Of a DNA stretch of 64,000 nt, positions 22,276 to 35,682 are shown piece by piece. Within the stretch, counting starts at the first letter, position 1. Each line of letters begins with the position of its first letter. Under the pieces are notes generated by a model. That model ran no database searches. It was given only the letters and a program-made list of their open reading frames with translations, and was not told the origin of the DNA. Made by a program: the position numbers and the translations under genes. This stretch comes from Prosapia bicincta (lineage: Eukaryota; Arthropoda; Insecta; Hemiptera; Cercopidae): contig JBAIZL010000001.1 of NCBI GenBank assembly GCA_036971475.1, positions 155,308,544-155,372,543 on the forward strand. Direction: 5' to 3'.

Positions 22276-22401
22276 TAATCTGACGGGTTTGAGTTTTCCA
22301 AAATGAGGGTGGAACAAAACGTAAATTCTATCATTCAGTCAGTCAGAGACGCAGGGGTCTTTGGTGACACCCATGGATTTGCAGCTTCTGACAACTGATC
22401 T
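22276..22401 (+). pseudogene. short coding-like scrap, family not recognised
   Basis: A frame opening after a stop near 22275 reads SDGFEFSKMRVEQNVN, then SIIQSVRDAGVFGDTHGF and stops near 22400. Its codon composition is less AT-driven than its surroundings. It is too short for assignment. Confidence 0.2.
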
Positions 22402-23236
22402 TATCTATCTCTCATGGAGGAGACGATAGACTACTTTTTCTTCCTGTAAAAATTTACAACTTTACAAAAAAGCGAAGTTCTAAGTGGTATATGTCTTCAA
22501 ATGTAAGATTCTAAATACATGCCGTGAATTCAGACTAGAGAGACCCAAGTCCAATATTTACCTCGAAGTAGTCATAAACATTCTGTATAAATTATCATAT
22601 GAATCTGTGACTTTGAAGTCTTTATGAAAACTGTATTGGGGAGTTTTCAAACACATTGTGAAATATTTCAAAATCATTACAAAATATAACGTAAACTCAT
22701 ATTATGGGACCAATACAATATTTTTATTCACAACAAAGAGCAATTCTCAACTTTAAACAATAAATTCAACGTTTAAAAGTTTGTGAGGACAGCTATTTTC
22801 AAATCATATTATACTGTCTGCACAGATACAGTATTTTCGTACGTATAGGTACGCCACGAGTGTCATAAAACCCGTTTCACCTTGGAGAAGCTTCAGTATA
22901 CACATAATATTCTTTTACAGTGTTTTATTGTTCACAGTGTCTTTCATTTTAATTTTGTAAATATTTACTTCTTCAGTAAATATATGTAAAATGTTTATGT
23001 AAAGAATAGTGACTTTTTTTAATTGTTTTATTTATAACCTCTTTCCAAATCATAAACATGTAAATTACTTTACATTAATGTTTTCAGTTTTAAAAATTAT
23101 ACTTTTAGGGATAAACGTTCGGGGACATATAAACGACGTATAAATTAAACACAAGATTAACCAACAAGCAAACAAAGATTGATTAAAGAAGTGCATGTCT
23201 TTAAAAGGGTCTATTAATGAAGCCGATACTATTGTC

Positions 23237-23239
<3 letters not shown>

Positions 23240-23308
<69 letters not shown>
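23240..23308. repeat. (TA)n microsatellite
   Basis: Pure TA run ending GTATGTAC, about 75 bp before the 50/68-bp minisatellite. Confidence 0.96.
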
Positions 23309-23314
<6 letters not shown>

Positions 23315-23382
23315 CAACTTTCTAACATGAACCAGTGAGAAACCTCTAAAGCTATACTATCCCCCTTAGACTTAACAAAAAC

Positions 23383-26300
23383 CCAGTTTTGCCTATGGTA
23401 TCATGTGAACAATACACTTCACAGTAGAGTAGAGCATATTGCCTATGGTATCAGTTTTGCCTATGGTATCATGTGAACAATACACTTCACAGTAGAGTAG
23501 AGCATATTGCCTATGGTACCAGTTTTGCCTATGGTATCATGTGAACAATACACTTCCCAGTAGAGTAGCGCATATTGCCTATGGTATCAGTATTGTCTAT
23601 GGTATCATGTGAACAATACACTTCCCAGTACAGTAGAGCATATTGCCTATAGTATCGGTTTTGCCTATGGTATCATGTGAACAATACACTTCACAGTACA
23701 GTAGGACATATTGCCTATGGTATCATGTGAACAACACACTTCACAGTAGAGTAGAGCATATTGCCTATGGTATCATGTGAACAATACACTTCACAGTACA
23801 GTAGGACATATTGCCTATGGTATCATGTGAACAACACACTTCACAGTAGAGTAGAGCATATTGCCTATGGTATTAGTATTCCCTATGGTATCATGTGAAC
23901 AATACACTTCACAGTACAGTAGGGCATATTGCCAATGGTATCAGTATTGCCTATGGTATCATGTGAACAATACACTTCACAGTACAGTAGGGCATATTGC
24001 CTATGGTATCATGTGAACAATACACTTCACAGTACAGTAGGGCATATTGCCTATGGTATCATGTGAACCATACACTTCACAGTACAGTAGGGCATATTGC
24101 CTATGGTATCATGTGAACAATACACTTCACAGTACTGTAGGACATATTGCCTATGGTATCATGTGAACAATAAACTTCACAGTACAGTAGGGCATATTGC
24201 CTATGGTATTAGTTTTGCCTATGGTATCAGTTTTGAATATGGTATCATGTGAACAATACACTTCACAGTAGAGTAGAGCATATTGCCTATGGTATCAGTA
24301 TCGCCTTTGGTATCATGTGAACAATACACTTCACAGTAGAATAGAGCATATTGCCTTTGGTACCAGTTTTGCCTATGGTATCATGTGAACAATACACTTC
24401 ACAGTAGAGTAGAGCATATTCCCTATGGTATCAGTTTTGCCTATGGTATCATGTGAACAATACACTTCACAGTAGAGTAGGGCATATTGCCTATGGTACC
24501 AGTTTTGCATATGGTATCATATGAACAATACAATTCACAGTAGAGTAGGGCATATTGCCTATGGTATCAGTTTTGCCAATGGTATCATGTGAACAATACA
24601 CTTAACAGTAGAGTAGGGCATATTGCCTATGGTACCAGTTTTGCATATGGTATCATGTGAACAATACACTTCACAGTAGAGTAGCGCATATTGCCTATGG
24701 TATCAGTATTGTCTATGGTATCATGTGAACAATACACTTCACAGTAGAGTAGCGCATATTGCCTATGGTATCAGTTTTGCCTATGGTATCATGTGAACAA
24801 TACACTTCCCAGTAGAGTAGAGCATATTGCCTATGGTATCAGTTTTTCCTATGGTATAATGTGAACAATACACTTCCCAGTAAAGTGGAGCATATTGCCT
24901 ATGGTATCATGTGAACAATAAACTTCACAGTAGAGTAGAGCATATTGCCTATGGTATTAGTATTGCCTATGGTATCATGTGAACAATACACTTCACAGTA
25001 CAGTAGGGCATATTGCCTATGGTATTATGTGAACAATACACTTCACAGTACAGTAGGGCAGTTTTGCCTATGGTATCATGTGAACAATACACTTCACAGT
25101 ACAGTAGGACATATTGCCTATGGTATCATGTGAACAATACACTTCACAGTAGAGTAGAGCATATTGCCTATGGTATTAGTATTGCCTATGGTATCATGTG
25201 AACAATACACTTCACAGTACAGTAGGGCATATTGCCTATGGTATCATGTGAACAATACACTTCACAGTAAAGTAGGGCATATTGCCTATAGTATCAGTTT
25301 TGCCTATGGTATCATGTGAACAATACACTTCACACTACGGTAGGACATATTGCCTATGGTATCATGTGAACAATACACTTCACAGTACAGTAGGGCATAT
25401 TGCCTATGGTATCATGTGAACAATACACGTCACAGTAGAGTAGAGCATATTGCCTATGGTATCAGTATTGCCTATGGTATCACGTGAACAATACACTTCA
25501 CAGTAGAGTAGAGCATATTGCCTATGGTATCAGTTTTACCTATGGTATCATGTGAACAATACACTTCACAGTACAGTAGGGCATATTGCCTATGGTATCC
25601 GTTTTGCCTATGGTATCATGTGAACAATACACTTCACAGTAGAGTAGAGCATATTGCCTATGGTATCATGTGAACAATACACTTCACAGTACAGTAGAGC
25701 ATATTGCCTATGGTATCAGTATCGCCTTTGGTATCACGTGAACAATACACTTCACAGTACAGTAGGGCATATTGCCAATGGTACCAGTTTTGCATATGGT
25801 ATCATGTGAACAATACACTTCACAGTACAGTAGGGCATATTGCCTATAGTATCAGTTTTGCATATGGTATCATGTGAACAATACACTTCACAGTAGAGTA
25901 GAGCATATTGCCTATGGTATCAGTATCGCCTTTGGTATCACGTGAACAATACACTTCACAGTAGAGTAGGGCATATTGCCTATGGTATCAGTTTTGCCTA
26001 TGGTATCATGTGAACAATACACTTCACAGTAGAGTAGGGCATATTGCCAATGGTACCAGTTTTGCATATGGTATCATGTGAACAATACACTTCACAGTAC
26101 AGTAGGGCATATTGCCTATAGTATCAGTTTTGCCTATGGTATCATGTGAACAATACACTTCACAGTAGAGTAGAGCATATTGCCTATGGTACCAGTTTTG
26201 CCTATGGTATCATGTGAACAATACACTTCACAGTAGAGTAGAGCATATTGCCTATGGTATCAGTTTTGCCTATGGTATCATGTGAACAATACACTTCACA

Positions 26301-28910
26301 GTAGAGTAGAGCATATTGCCTATGGTATCCGTTTTGCCTATGGTATCACGTGAACAATACACTTCACAGTAGAGTAGAGCATATTGCCTATGGTATTAGT
26401 ATTGCCTATGGTATCATGTGAACAATACACTTCACAGTAGAGTAGGGCATATTGCCTATGGTATCAGTTTTGGCTATGGTATCACGTGAACAATACACTT
26501 CACAGTACTGTAGGGCATATTGCCTATGGTATCATGTGAACAATACACTTCACAATACAGTAGGGCATATTGCCTATGGTATCAGTATTGTCTACGGTAT
26601 CATGTGAACAATACACTTCACAGTAGATTAGAGCATATTGCCTATGGTATCAGTTTTGCCAAAGGTATCATGTGAACAATACACTTCACAGTAGAGTAGA
26701 GCATATTGCCTATGGTATCAGTTTTGCCAATGGTATCATGTGAACAATAAACTTCACAGTAGAGTAGAGTATATTGCCTATAGTATCAGTTTTGCCAATG
26801 GTATCATGTGAACAATACACTTCACAGTAGAGTAGAGCATATTGCCTATGGTATCAGTTTTGCCAATGGTATCATGTGAACAATACACTTCACAGTAGAG
26901 TAGAGCATATTGCCTATGGTATCATGTGAACAATACACTTCACAGTACTGTAGGGCATATTGCCTATGGTATCATGTGAACAATACACTTCACAATACAG
27001 TAGGGCATATTGCCTATGGTATCAGTATTGTCTACGGTATCATGTGAACAATACACTTCACAGTAGATTAGAGCATATTGCCTATGGTATCAGTTTTGCC
27101 AAAGGTATCATGTGAACAATACACATCACAGTAGAGTAGAGCATATTGCCTATGGTATCAGTTTTGCCAATGGTATAATGTGAACAATACACTTCACAGT
27201 AGAGTAGAGCATATTGCCTATGGTATCATGTGAACAATACACTTCACAGTAGAGTAGAGCATATTGCCTATGGTATCAGTTTTGCCAAAGGTATCATGTG
27301 AACAATACACATCACAGTAGAGTAGAGCATATTGCCTATGGTATCAGTTTTGCCAATGGTATAATGTGAACAATACACATCACAGTAGAGTAGAGCATAT
27401 TGCCTATGGTATCAGTTTTGCCAAAGGTATCATGTGAACAATACACATCACAGTAGAGTAGAGCATATTGCCTATGGTATCAGTTTTGCCAATGGTATCA
27501 TGTGAACAATACACTTCACAGTAGAGTAGAGCATATTGCCTATGGTATCATGTGAACAATACACTTCACAGTAGAGTAGAGCATATTGCCTATGGTATCA
27601 GTTTTGCCAAAGGTATCATGTGAACAATACACATCACAGTAGAGTAGAGCATATTGCCTATGGTATCAGTTTTGCCAATGGTATCATGTGAACAATACAC
27701 TTCACAGTAGAGTAGAGCATATTGCCTATGGTATCATGTGAACAATACACTTCACAGTAGAGTAGAGCATATTGCCTATGGTATCAGTATTGTCTACGGT
27801 ATCATGTGAACAATACACTTCACAGTAGATTAGAGCATATTGCCTATGGTATCAGTTTTGCCAAAGGTATCATGTGAACAATACACTTCACAGTAGAGCA
27901 GAGCATATTGCCTATGGTATCAGTTTTGCCAATGGTATCATGTGAACAATAAACTTCACAGTAGAGTAGAGTATATTGCCTATAGTATCAGTTTTGCCAA
28001 TGGTATCATGTGAACAATACACTTCACAGTAGAGTAGAGCATATTGCCTATGGTATCAGTTTTGCCAATGGTATCATGTGAACAATACACTTTACAGTAG
28101 AGTAGCGCATATTGCCTATGGTATCAGTTTTGCCAATGGTATCATGTGAACAATACACTTTACAGTAGAGTAGCGCATATTGCCTATGGTATCAGTTTTG
28201 CCAATGGTATCATGTGAACAATACACTTTACAGTAGAGTAGAGCATATTGCCTATGGTATCAGTTTTGCCAATGGTATCATGTGAACAATACACTTCACA
28301 GTAGAGTAGAGCATATTGCCTATGGTATCAGATTTGCCAATGGTATCATGTGAACAATACACTTTACAGTAGAGTAGCGCATATTGCCTATGGTATCAGT
28401 TTTGCCAATGGTATCATGTGAACAATAAACTTCACAGTAGAGTAGAGTATATTGCCTATAGTATCAGTTTTGCCAATGGTATCATGTGAACAATACACTT
28501 TACAGTAGAGTAGAGCATATTGCCTATAGTATCAGTTTTGCCAATGGTATCATGTGAACAATACACTTCACAGTAGAGTAGAGCATATTGCCCATGGTAT
28601 CAGTTTTGCCAATGGTATCATGTGAACAATACACTTCACAGTAGAGTAGAGCATATTGCCTATGGTAGCAGTTTTGCCAATGGTATCATGTGAACAATAC
28701 ACTTCACAGTAGAGTAGAGCATATTGCCTATGGTAGCAGTTTTGCCAATGGTATCATGTGAACAATACACTTCACAGTAGAGTAGAGCATATTGCCTATG
28801 GTAGCAGTTTTGCCAATGGTATCATGTGAACAATACACTTCACAGTAGAGTAGAGCATATTGCCTATGGTATGTGAACAATACACTTCACAGTAGAGTAG
28901 CGCATATTGC
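23383..28910. repeat. 50/68-bp minisatellite array, about 5.5 kb
   Basis: The 68-bp unit contains two GCCTATGGTATCA-type motifs 18 bp apart, then GTGAACAATACACTTCACAG, TAGAGTAGAGCATATT. The 50-bp form lacks one 18-bp step. Both forms intermix. Variants (CAGTACAGTAGGG versus CAGTAGAGTAGAG; CCTATGG versus CCAATGG) are regionally clustered: CCAATGG and CCAAAGG forms dominate after about 26.6 kb. A block near 26500-26690 recurs near 26940-27130. ORFs inside (for example 24945-25201) come from the repeat. Confidence 0.97.
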
Positions 28911-31900
28911 AGCAATATTTCAACCGATTGTTGCATGTAGAGGAATTTACGTTATTTGCACTGTCCGAGATTAGATAAGGTTTTTGATATCTCTGCAATA
29001 ACACTTTTATAGTTTTGCGGTTATGTTGGATAGTATTCTTTTTTACAAATGGTTTATTTTTAAAAAAAATCATCTAATGATTTGGAAGGATTGGCAAAGT
29101 TTGGACATAATATTAGTCAAGAAAAAGTATTACGTTTTGAAAACGTACATGTATCTTCCTTTTATTGAGGGTATGATATTTCGGGAACACAACTTATTTT
29201 TAATCATGTTTACACTCGCAGAGATTTTGTTAAATAAAAGCGGTTGATTTACGAGTCAGGTAGAGCTATTTATACAGACAAGGTTTCAATGTTTTAATGT
29301 TAAAAAACCTTTTTTTGACGTTACCCGTTTTAGTAGTATATGTATGTTTTATAATTACAGAAATTTTATTATGCTCTGTTTATACTGTGCTGTTACCAGC
29401 TTTTATTTAACAATAAATAATTTTGTTCTACCGTGTTGTTAATCGAACATTATGTCACCAGCTATTTAAGATGGCCAAGAATATATTTTTTTATAATTAA
29501 ATAATAAATAATAATAATAATAATAATAATAATACAGAAACGATGAGAAGCAAAATTAAATAAAAAATTACTCATCTATGTATTTAACTCCTTGACTTTA
29601 AAACACTAAACAATTTTAAATAAAAAACCGATAAATATTTTAAAGCGACTACAACAACCCGTGCTTTACTTTTTTGTGACGTTGTAGATCACATTTTATG
29701 AGCAATTACTAATTTCATGAGTAGTTAAGTTACACTAATATTTATTTTGTATTTACTATTTACAAACAATATTACTAAAGGAATATCAGTATGCAATTAA
29801 CAGAGAAACCGTACTCTTATATCCTACGAATTATAATTCAAATTTCCTAATTTTTCATGTCTAAATTAGCCTATTTTTAAAAGTTCTACTTTTCTACACT
29901 TTTGATTTTACTCAAGTAAAAGCTTAGTTTTACTTTTTGTATTTAAAAAACATCCATGCTTACTCTTCATTGTTTAGAAATAATAAATAAAAAGCAAATT
30001 TATAGTTCTAAACAGTAAGGTGTCAGTTTTTTTTTTGTAAAGTAATTAGAACAATATGTTTTAATTAGATAAGATTTATTTTAAAATGACCATTCATTTC
30101 AACTTTAAAGGTACTTAAACTTGACCCACTTGTTACATGTAAAAATTTACTGATACGTTTTAAAATTAAAAAATATGAATCAAGCATTTACAAAAAAGTT
30201 CATTTCTCTTTCTCTGAACAGTTTTTTGTAATTTAACTTCAAGATCACTGTCTTCTATGAGATTTTGTAATTTAATTTATTCAATACAAATTTCATAGAA
30301 TCTAACGCTACATATTTTTTTAACGAATAATTAAATTATAACCCTTGTTAGAAAAAATATAAATAATTTCAAAGGCGTTACATTTAACAAATTATTGCTG
30401 GACAGGTATTTAGGTACCGAAAGTGGGTTGTTAAAATAATCCTTATTTAATTTGTTATGATATGTGAAAACACCTAGTTTTATAACGGAAACTTACACGT
30501 TGTGATTTCATTCTTTTATTGCCAAGGCTTGGCCACAGATAACAGCTCGGAGAATAAATCTTTCGCCGAATTCTTTTATACAAACACTTAGCAATATCTT
30601 ATTAAAAGACTATTTTTGCGATCTTAACAACGCACGGAACATATAAAACCCAATATATAGAAAGTCACTTTCATAATAAAAGCTTTCGAAGCTCAGACAC
30701 TTGGACTGATTTAAGTGGAAACAGGCTTGGCGTCTGCGTTTGTACGAAAGCTAAATTGTAAAGCTTTATTTGTTGTAAAGAGATATGTAGTCTATTTTTA
30801 GCCTACTTGCAAATTAAATTTGTGGACAATAGCTCTCAAATGGGTTATTCTTCTATTTTTTTAATGTTTACGTTTCAAGAGTTCATTAAAGTTCATCAAT
30901 TTAAAGACCTAATTGTTTAGAAAAATAAAAATAGGTTTAACATATTTACTTAAAATATATAATCAAATTTATCAATTACGTTACAATGTTTCATGTGACC
31001 TTGCAAATACTTCAGTCCTAAATGATTGATTTTTTTAAACAATTGTATTATAAATAGGATTTTCTATTCTCATAATATTGGTTTTAGAAAAAAAAAACAG
31101 TCGTTTGGGCCCAGTTATATGAAGACAACGAAAATAGAATAAAGTTATACGTCATAGATTTTTACAAAGAAGAAACATTTAAAAAAATGAATCCCTATTT
31201 AAAAAATATTTGATCTTTTAAAAATATTCATTCTTATTAAAAAAATGTTTAAAAGTTTGGAAAGTTTGAAGTTGCTTATGACAATCACCTTGAATTCACT
31301 GATTAAATTATAAGTAATTTTTGCATAACTGAGTGAATACTTTAGAACTTACGTGCTGACGCGTTTCGAAACAGTTGTTTCATTTAGTCTACTGAGTAGA
31401 CTGTAAGCTTCGTAAAGAGGAGAAGAAAGTAGATACAATAACGAAGCCTGGAAATTGTGATTTTACAGGAAATCAGAAGGATATTAGATAGACCCAAGAG
31501 TCTAAATTGGATTTAAATGACAATTTATATTCAAACACTCGTTAAGAAATCATCACTGATGGTTTTCAATGTGGTTACTCAGAGACAAAGCTCATTAACA
31601 TAGTTTAGAGATAAGAAATATTTTAATCAGTTCAACATGTGCGATCCTTAAATTAATCACAACACTTAAACTTCGAATCGTATATTATTATTTATTTGGA
31701 ATAACATTTGGTTAAATAATAAGAAATAATACTCACCATTATCCACAAATACTTCATTTTTACCTAATGTACACTTCGGCTATATTATTCATAGCCATTA
31801 CAACCACTACCCTTGTATTTAATTTGTGTTTAGGCTACATTTCTCGGATAGCTTAATCGCTGCACTCGTATAACTACAGATTTAATCACAAGTGACTAAA

Positions 31901-32090
31901 CCGATCAGTGATTCCAAAGATATTGCGAATGCCTTCTTCCAATATTAAATGGGATAAGCTACTCACAAGTTAAAAGTTTCTAAGAGAATACTAAAACATC
32001 CGAAAACATATCCAAGCATATAACCGGATTTCACTCTATCTGAACTTTAAAGCGCATTATTCGCGAATAAAAGATGCTTCCATAGACGAG
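28911..32090. other. non-coding stretch; one foldback-family remnant inside
   Basis: AT-rich, with an (AAT)n tract at 29505-29535 and no convincing gene. The only recognised element is the remnant at 31290-31440. Confidence 0.5.
31290..31440. repeat. single arm of the GAAACGCGTC foldback family
   Basis: CACCTTGAATTCACTGATTAA, ACTGAGTGAATACTTTAG and GCTGACGCGTTTCGAAACAG match the arm of 10719-10912. No mirror arm is present. Confidence 0.65.
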
Positions 32091-32099
32091 ACTTTTTGA

Positions 32100-32600
32100 G
32101 AATGCCTTATTATTAAGTGGAAAAAATTCGGCGTCTGTATTCAAGTTGAAATATTGAATCTGTGTAGCAACAAGAAAGTGGACTGTGCAATGGACCATGA
32201 CATGCAAAGCCAAGCTAAATGACCTCTTCCACCAGGAGTGGAACATCAGTTTCCAGTGGATACCAAACCACGATGGCATTTTGAGAAACAAAGTGGCCTA
32301 CCAATCAGGAAACACATCTGTCTCATTCAAAGGAACATAATATCCTGAACACTTCAAAATTTCCAATCAAACTTGTAGTTGATAAGTATCTCAGTTGGCA
32401 ACGCAAGGAAATATCGGCTGGCAAGACGTGGAAGAGTTTTTGTGAGGATTAGCTCATTGTTGTTACCTTCTTCATTAAATTAAGCCGTGATTATCTAGCA
32501 GCACACTTGCGCACAATCGGAGACTTAAGTCCGAAACTAGAGTTAAATAATGAAAATGTGACCGAGTCTGGACCACTCACAGTGATCAGGGTGTGCTGTC
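32100..32600 (+). pseudogene. LINE (non-LTR retrotransposon) RNase H remnant
   Basis: A plus-strand frame near 32190-32335 reads AKLNDLFHQEWNISFQWIPN, then HDGILRNKVAYQSGN, matching the LINE RNase H pattern (WIPxHxGIxxNxxAD, here degraded to KVAY). Further on, at about 32478-32515, SRDYLAAHLRTIG resembles the segment that follows RNase H in I/Jockey-like ORF2 proteins. Stops and shifts interrupt it throughout. A dead, strongly truncated copy. Confidence 0.5.
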
Positions 32601-32609
32601 GTGGAAGAG

Positions 32610-33740
32610 GTCCGTCAGTATTGCCATAGCGTCACCAAATGATTGAATTGCGAAGAATGGGTGTTGGCTAGTAAATAACCAAACATCATAAATCCAAGAT
32701 ACCCTTTAAAAAATGTAAGCTATTTGTAATGCAACTAAATCATAATTTACTGCGTGAAAAAAATAGTTGGTTTCTAAAGAGCAAACGGTTTGGTTTACTT
32801 ACTCGAATAAATAACTTTATAACTAAGAAAAAAGGTAGATAGATTGTCAAATTAACATACAATTGAATATAGTATGTAGTTTTTGTGTTTTACATCTTGA
32901 GGTTTTTATAAAAATTACATTTGTTTGTATTATTTTGGCTAAAACACCACTGAATAAATCTTGGCCATGTGCTGAATAAATCAGTAAGTAATGGTGTTTT
33001 ACCAAGATAATACAAACAAGTGTAATAAAGTATTTTAGAATTTATTTTAGTTTCTGCTGAACAAAGCGTCATCGAGTTACCTAAATATTTTTCGAAATCA
33101 ATCGACGTAAAGCTGTTAATACGATGCATGATTAAACAGTTTATAGATACACAGCGCTGTAATCTGTGCCACACTAATAATATCTTTATCACCAATACTG
33201 AGTGTGATTAAACAGGTTACACTTCAGAGATTATATTCAAAAGTAAATGGCTACCAGTCGGTAAGCGTTATTTGTTTATAATTTCCAAGTATATTGTGTT
33301 CTGTAAAGGGGGGACTGTAATGAGTGAGGGGGAAGGAACTGTGGCAAATAGAGACTTGAACAGTAACAACGGAAAGTGAAACTAACATGGTGAGTGCACA
33401 TAACACACCCAGGATAACAGATAAGCTACTAAATGTAGATACAAACTGTTTCGAGGACAGAAATGGATGCAAGTCGTTAACACAGGGATAGCGGTAAGGA
33501 ATTTAAGGGTATAATGTTCAAAAATAGAAATGCCTGGTCATTAGACAAGGATAGCCATAACGGAACAGCTATGACTACATTTATACACACATTGAAATAA
33601 TCTTATCTAATCTAGACTTGCGTGTACAAATGTTGTAAAACAATATAGGAGCATTGACAATACGTGGGACTGTGTGACTCATGGAGTATTTTAAAATTTA
33701 ATACGATAACCACTATCAAAGGAAATATGGGAGGAGGCTG
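32610..33740. other. upstream region of DM9 gene 1, nothing else recognised
   Basis: No exon-like sequence was identified. The 33251-33472 minus-strand ORF is low-complexity hydrophobic and not supported. Confidence 0.4.
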
Positions 33741-33743
33741 AGA

Positions 33744-33787
33744 TATAAAGTGACAACTACTCATTGCACGGTATTGGATCAGTCAGT
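33744..33787 (+). promoter_or_regulatory. TATA box and initiator of DM9 gene 1
   Basis: TATAAAG at 33744-33750 is followed about 35 nt later by TCAGTCAGT (33779-33787), a doubled arthropod-type initiator. Predicted start near 33781, giving a 5' UTR of about 50 nt before the ATG at 33831. Confidence 0.6.
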
Positions 33788-33830
33788 CCTGATTTGTACT
33801 GCGTTATTTCAGGAAAAGCTTTCTTCCACA

Positions 33831-33837
33831 ATGTTCA
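33831..33837 (+). CDS. gene 1 coding exon 1 (7 nt: Met-Phe plus one base)
   Basis: ATGTTCA followed by GTAAGT, a consensus donor. The orphan A joins AT of exon 2 to make Asn3. I chose this start because promoter, donor and phase all agree and because gene 2 has the same phase-1 first intron. The tiny coding part makes it easy for automated annotation to miss. Confidence 0.75.
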
Positions 33838-35650
33838 GTAAGTAGAATGTTCACATTGTATATTTTTCAGTGTCGCATCGTTGGGTTTTTATGCTTAGTA
33901 TTATTTTATTTGTTCAGAATAAAAAATAATAAATATATCTCTTATAATAAAAAAATCCTATTATTTCCAATCATGAACTACAGTTTAACTAAATTGCAAA
34001 AATTATAAACAACATAAATGTAATAGGGACATTTATATTACAAACACTATAAAAATAATAAATGCTTACAATAATAAAATTGCTGCAATAAAAGGTTTAA
34101 TAATCTAAAACTAAAGGGAGAGTAAGTTATTTTGTTTGTAGTTTTCTTAAATGAGAGCAAGTTAGTTGGTCATAAAATTGTTAAAATTCATCGATACCAA
34201 CAGGTTCTTGTGCAATTATAATAATAAAACAAAATAAACAATTGATCATTTTAAACATAATTATAAGCATCAATTTATTATTTTACCTGAATTATAAATT
34301 AGTTTTTAAAAAAATGCACTAATTAAAGATTAATGAGAAAGTAAATCTTTCTCATTACATTTTAAAAATTTTGTAAATACTGTATTCAGAAATTTTATAA
34401 TACTCATAACTCAGATCTAATATAAAGTACATTTATAGTTAATTTATAAGGTTATTCCAAACCGTTGTACATAAACACTCTGTATAATTTATTACTCGAT
34501 CGTCTTCAATGCTTGTATTTAAAATAAATGGATCCTATAAAGGCCTTTATTTGTGTTATTATGATGTCTCTGTTAAAATATTAGATTTATTTTTTTAATG
34601 TTTAAACTTTGTAATATTTATCTAACTGTTAAATCTATATAATTATACAAATATTATTTGAGCATAGCTTGTGAGGTTATGTTAAAACAAATAAAAACAT
34701 ACACAAAACTCACAAATTAATCATTTATTACCTCATACGCGTTTCAATGACAAGGTCATCAGCATAAGTGAGTTCTAAATTAGAGTTTGTAGTAGTAACA
34801 CTCACTGATGATGATGACTTTGTCATTGAAACGCGTATGGGTCAATAAATGATTAGTTTGAGAGTTTTGTGTATGTTTTTATTTGTATGTAATTATATTA
34901 AGAATATGGTCTCTGCTTAGTTATTTTAAATTTTGGAGCCATTAGGCCTATATGGAACCGTAAATCTAAAATAAATATTTATAATAATAAATATTTATAA
35001 ATATATATATATATATAAAACTTTTATTTTAATTTTCATTAAGTTTTACAATTTTTTGTTTGTTTGGCTTTGTATAAAATTGTTACATGTTTTCGAAGTG
35101 AACCATCACTATGTCCCAAGACCAAGAAGCTTAATGGCCATATGTTAATGCTATCCGCTATTAGCAATACTTTCCTTAAATATGTAGGCAATTCTAGTCA
35201 GAATATCTGATAGTTTGAAAAATCCTTTTCATGAAAATAATAATTTATCTCTAAATCTATACTTTTGTTTTGTATTTCAATGCCATTTAGAAATGGGGGG
35301 GGGGGGGAGCGTTCAATAGTTTTAAACAAAGCTAGTATTCAACCAGTGCAGCTATTCTCCTGAAATTTTGAGTAGAATAATTCATTTTTAAGAGCGTAAG
35401 GAACATGTGTATCGCTGTTTACGGTTTTTTACACTGGTATATTTCAATTATTATTATTTTTTTTATTGCTATATTATATACTTATTTCTATAGCATTTTA
35501 CTATTTCCTTTTATCTATGGCAAATTAGTTATCGTTAGATAAGATAATGAGTAAATTCAAACGATAACATTACTGATTGTCTAATTTTTATTATACGAAA
35601 TTCATTAATTTTGCAATCATATAAATTTAAACTAAATTTTTAATCATGTT

Positions 35651-35682
<32 letters not shown>

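Noticed and set aside
24945..25201. Two overlapping 62-codon ORFs
   Set aside because: Chance frames through the 50/68-bp minisatellite; no frame persists across units.
23383..28910. Possible CRISPR-like array
   Set aside because: No unique spacers between constant repeats; the whole unit repeats head-to-tail, as in an ordinary eukaryotic minisatellite.
30642..30670. TATAAAA followed by TCACTT, possible promoter
   Set aside because: No start codon, donor or exon-like sequence follows; too weak to call.
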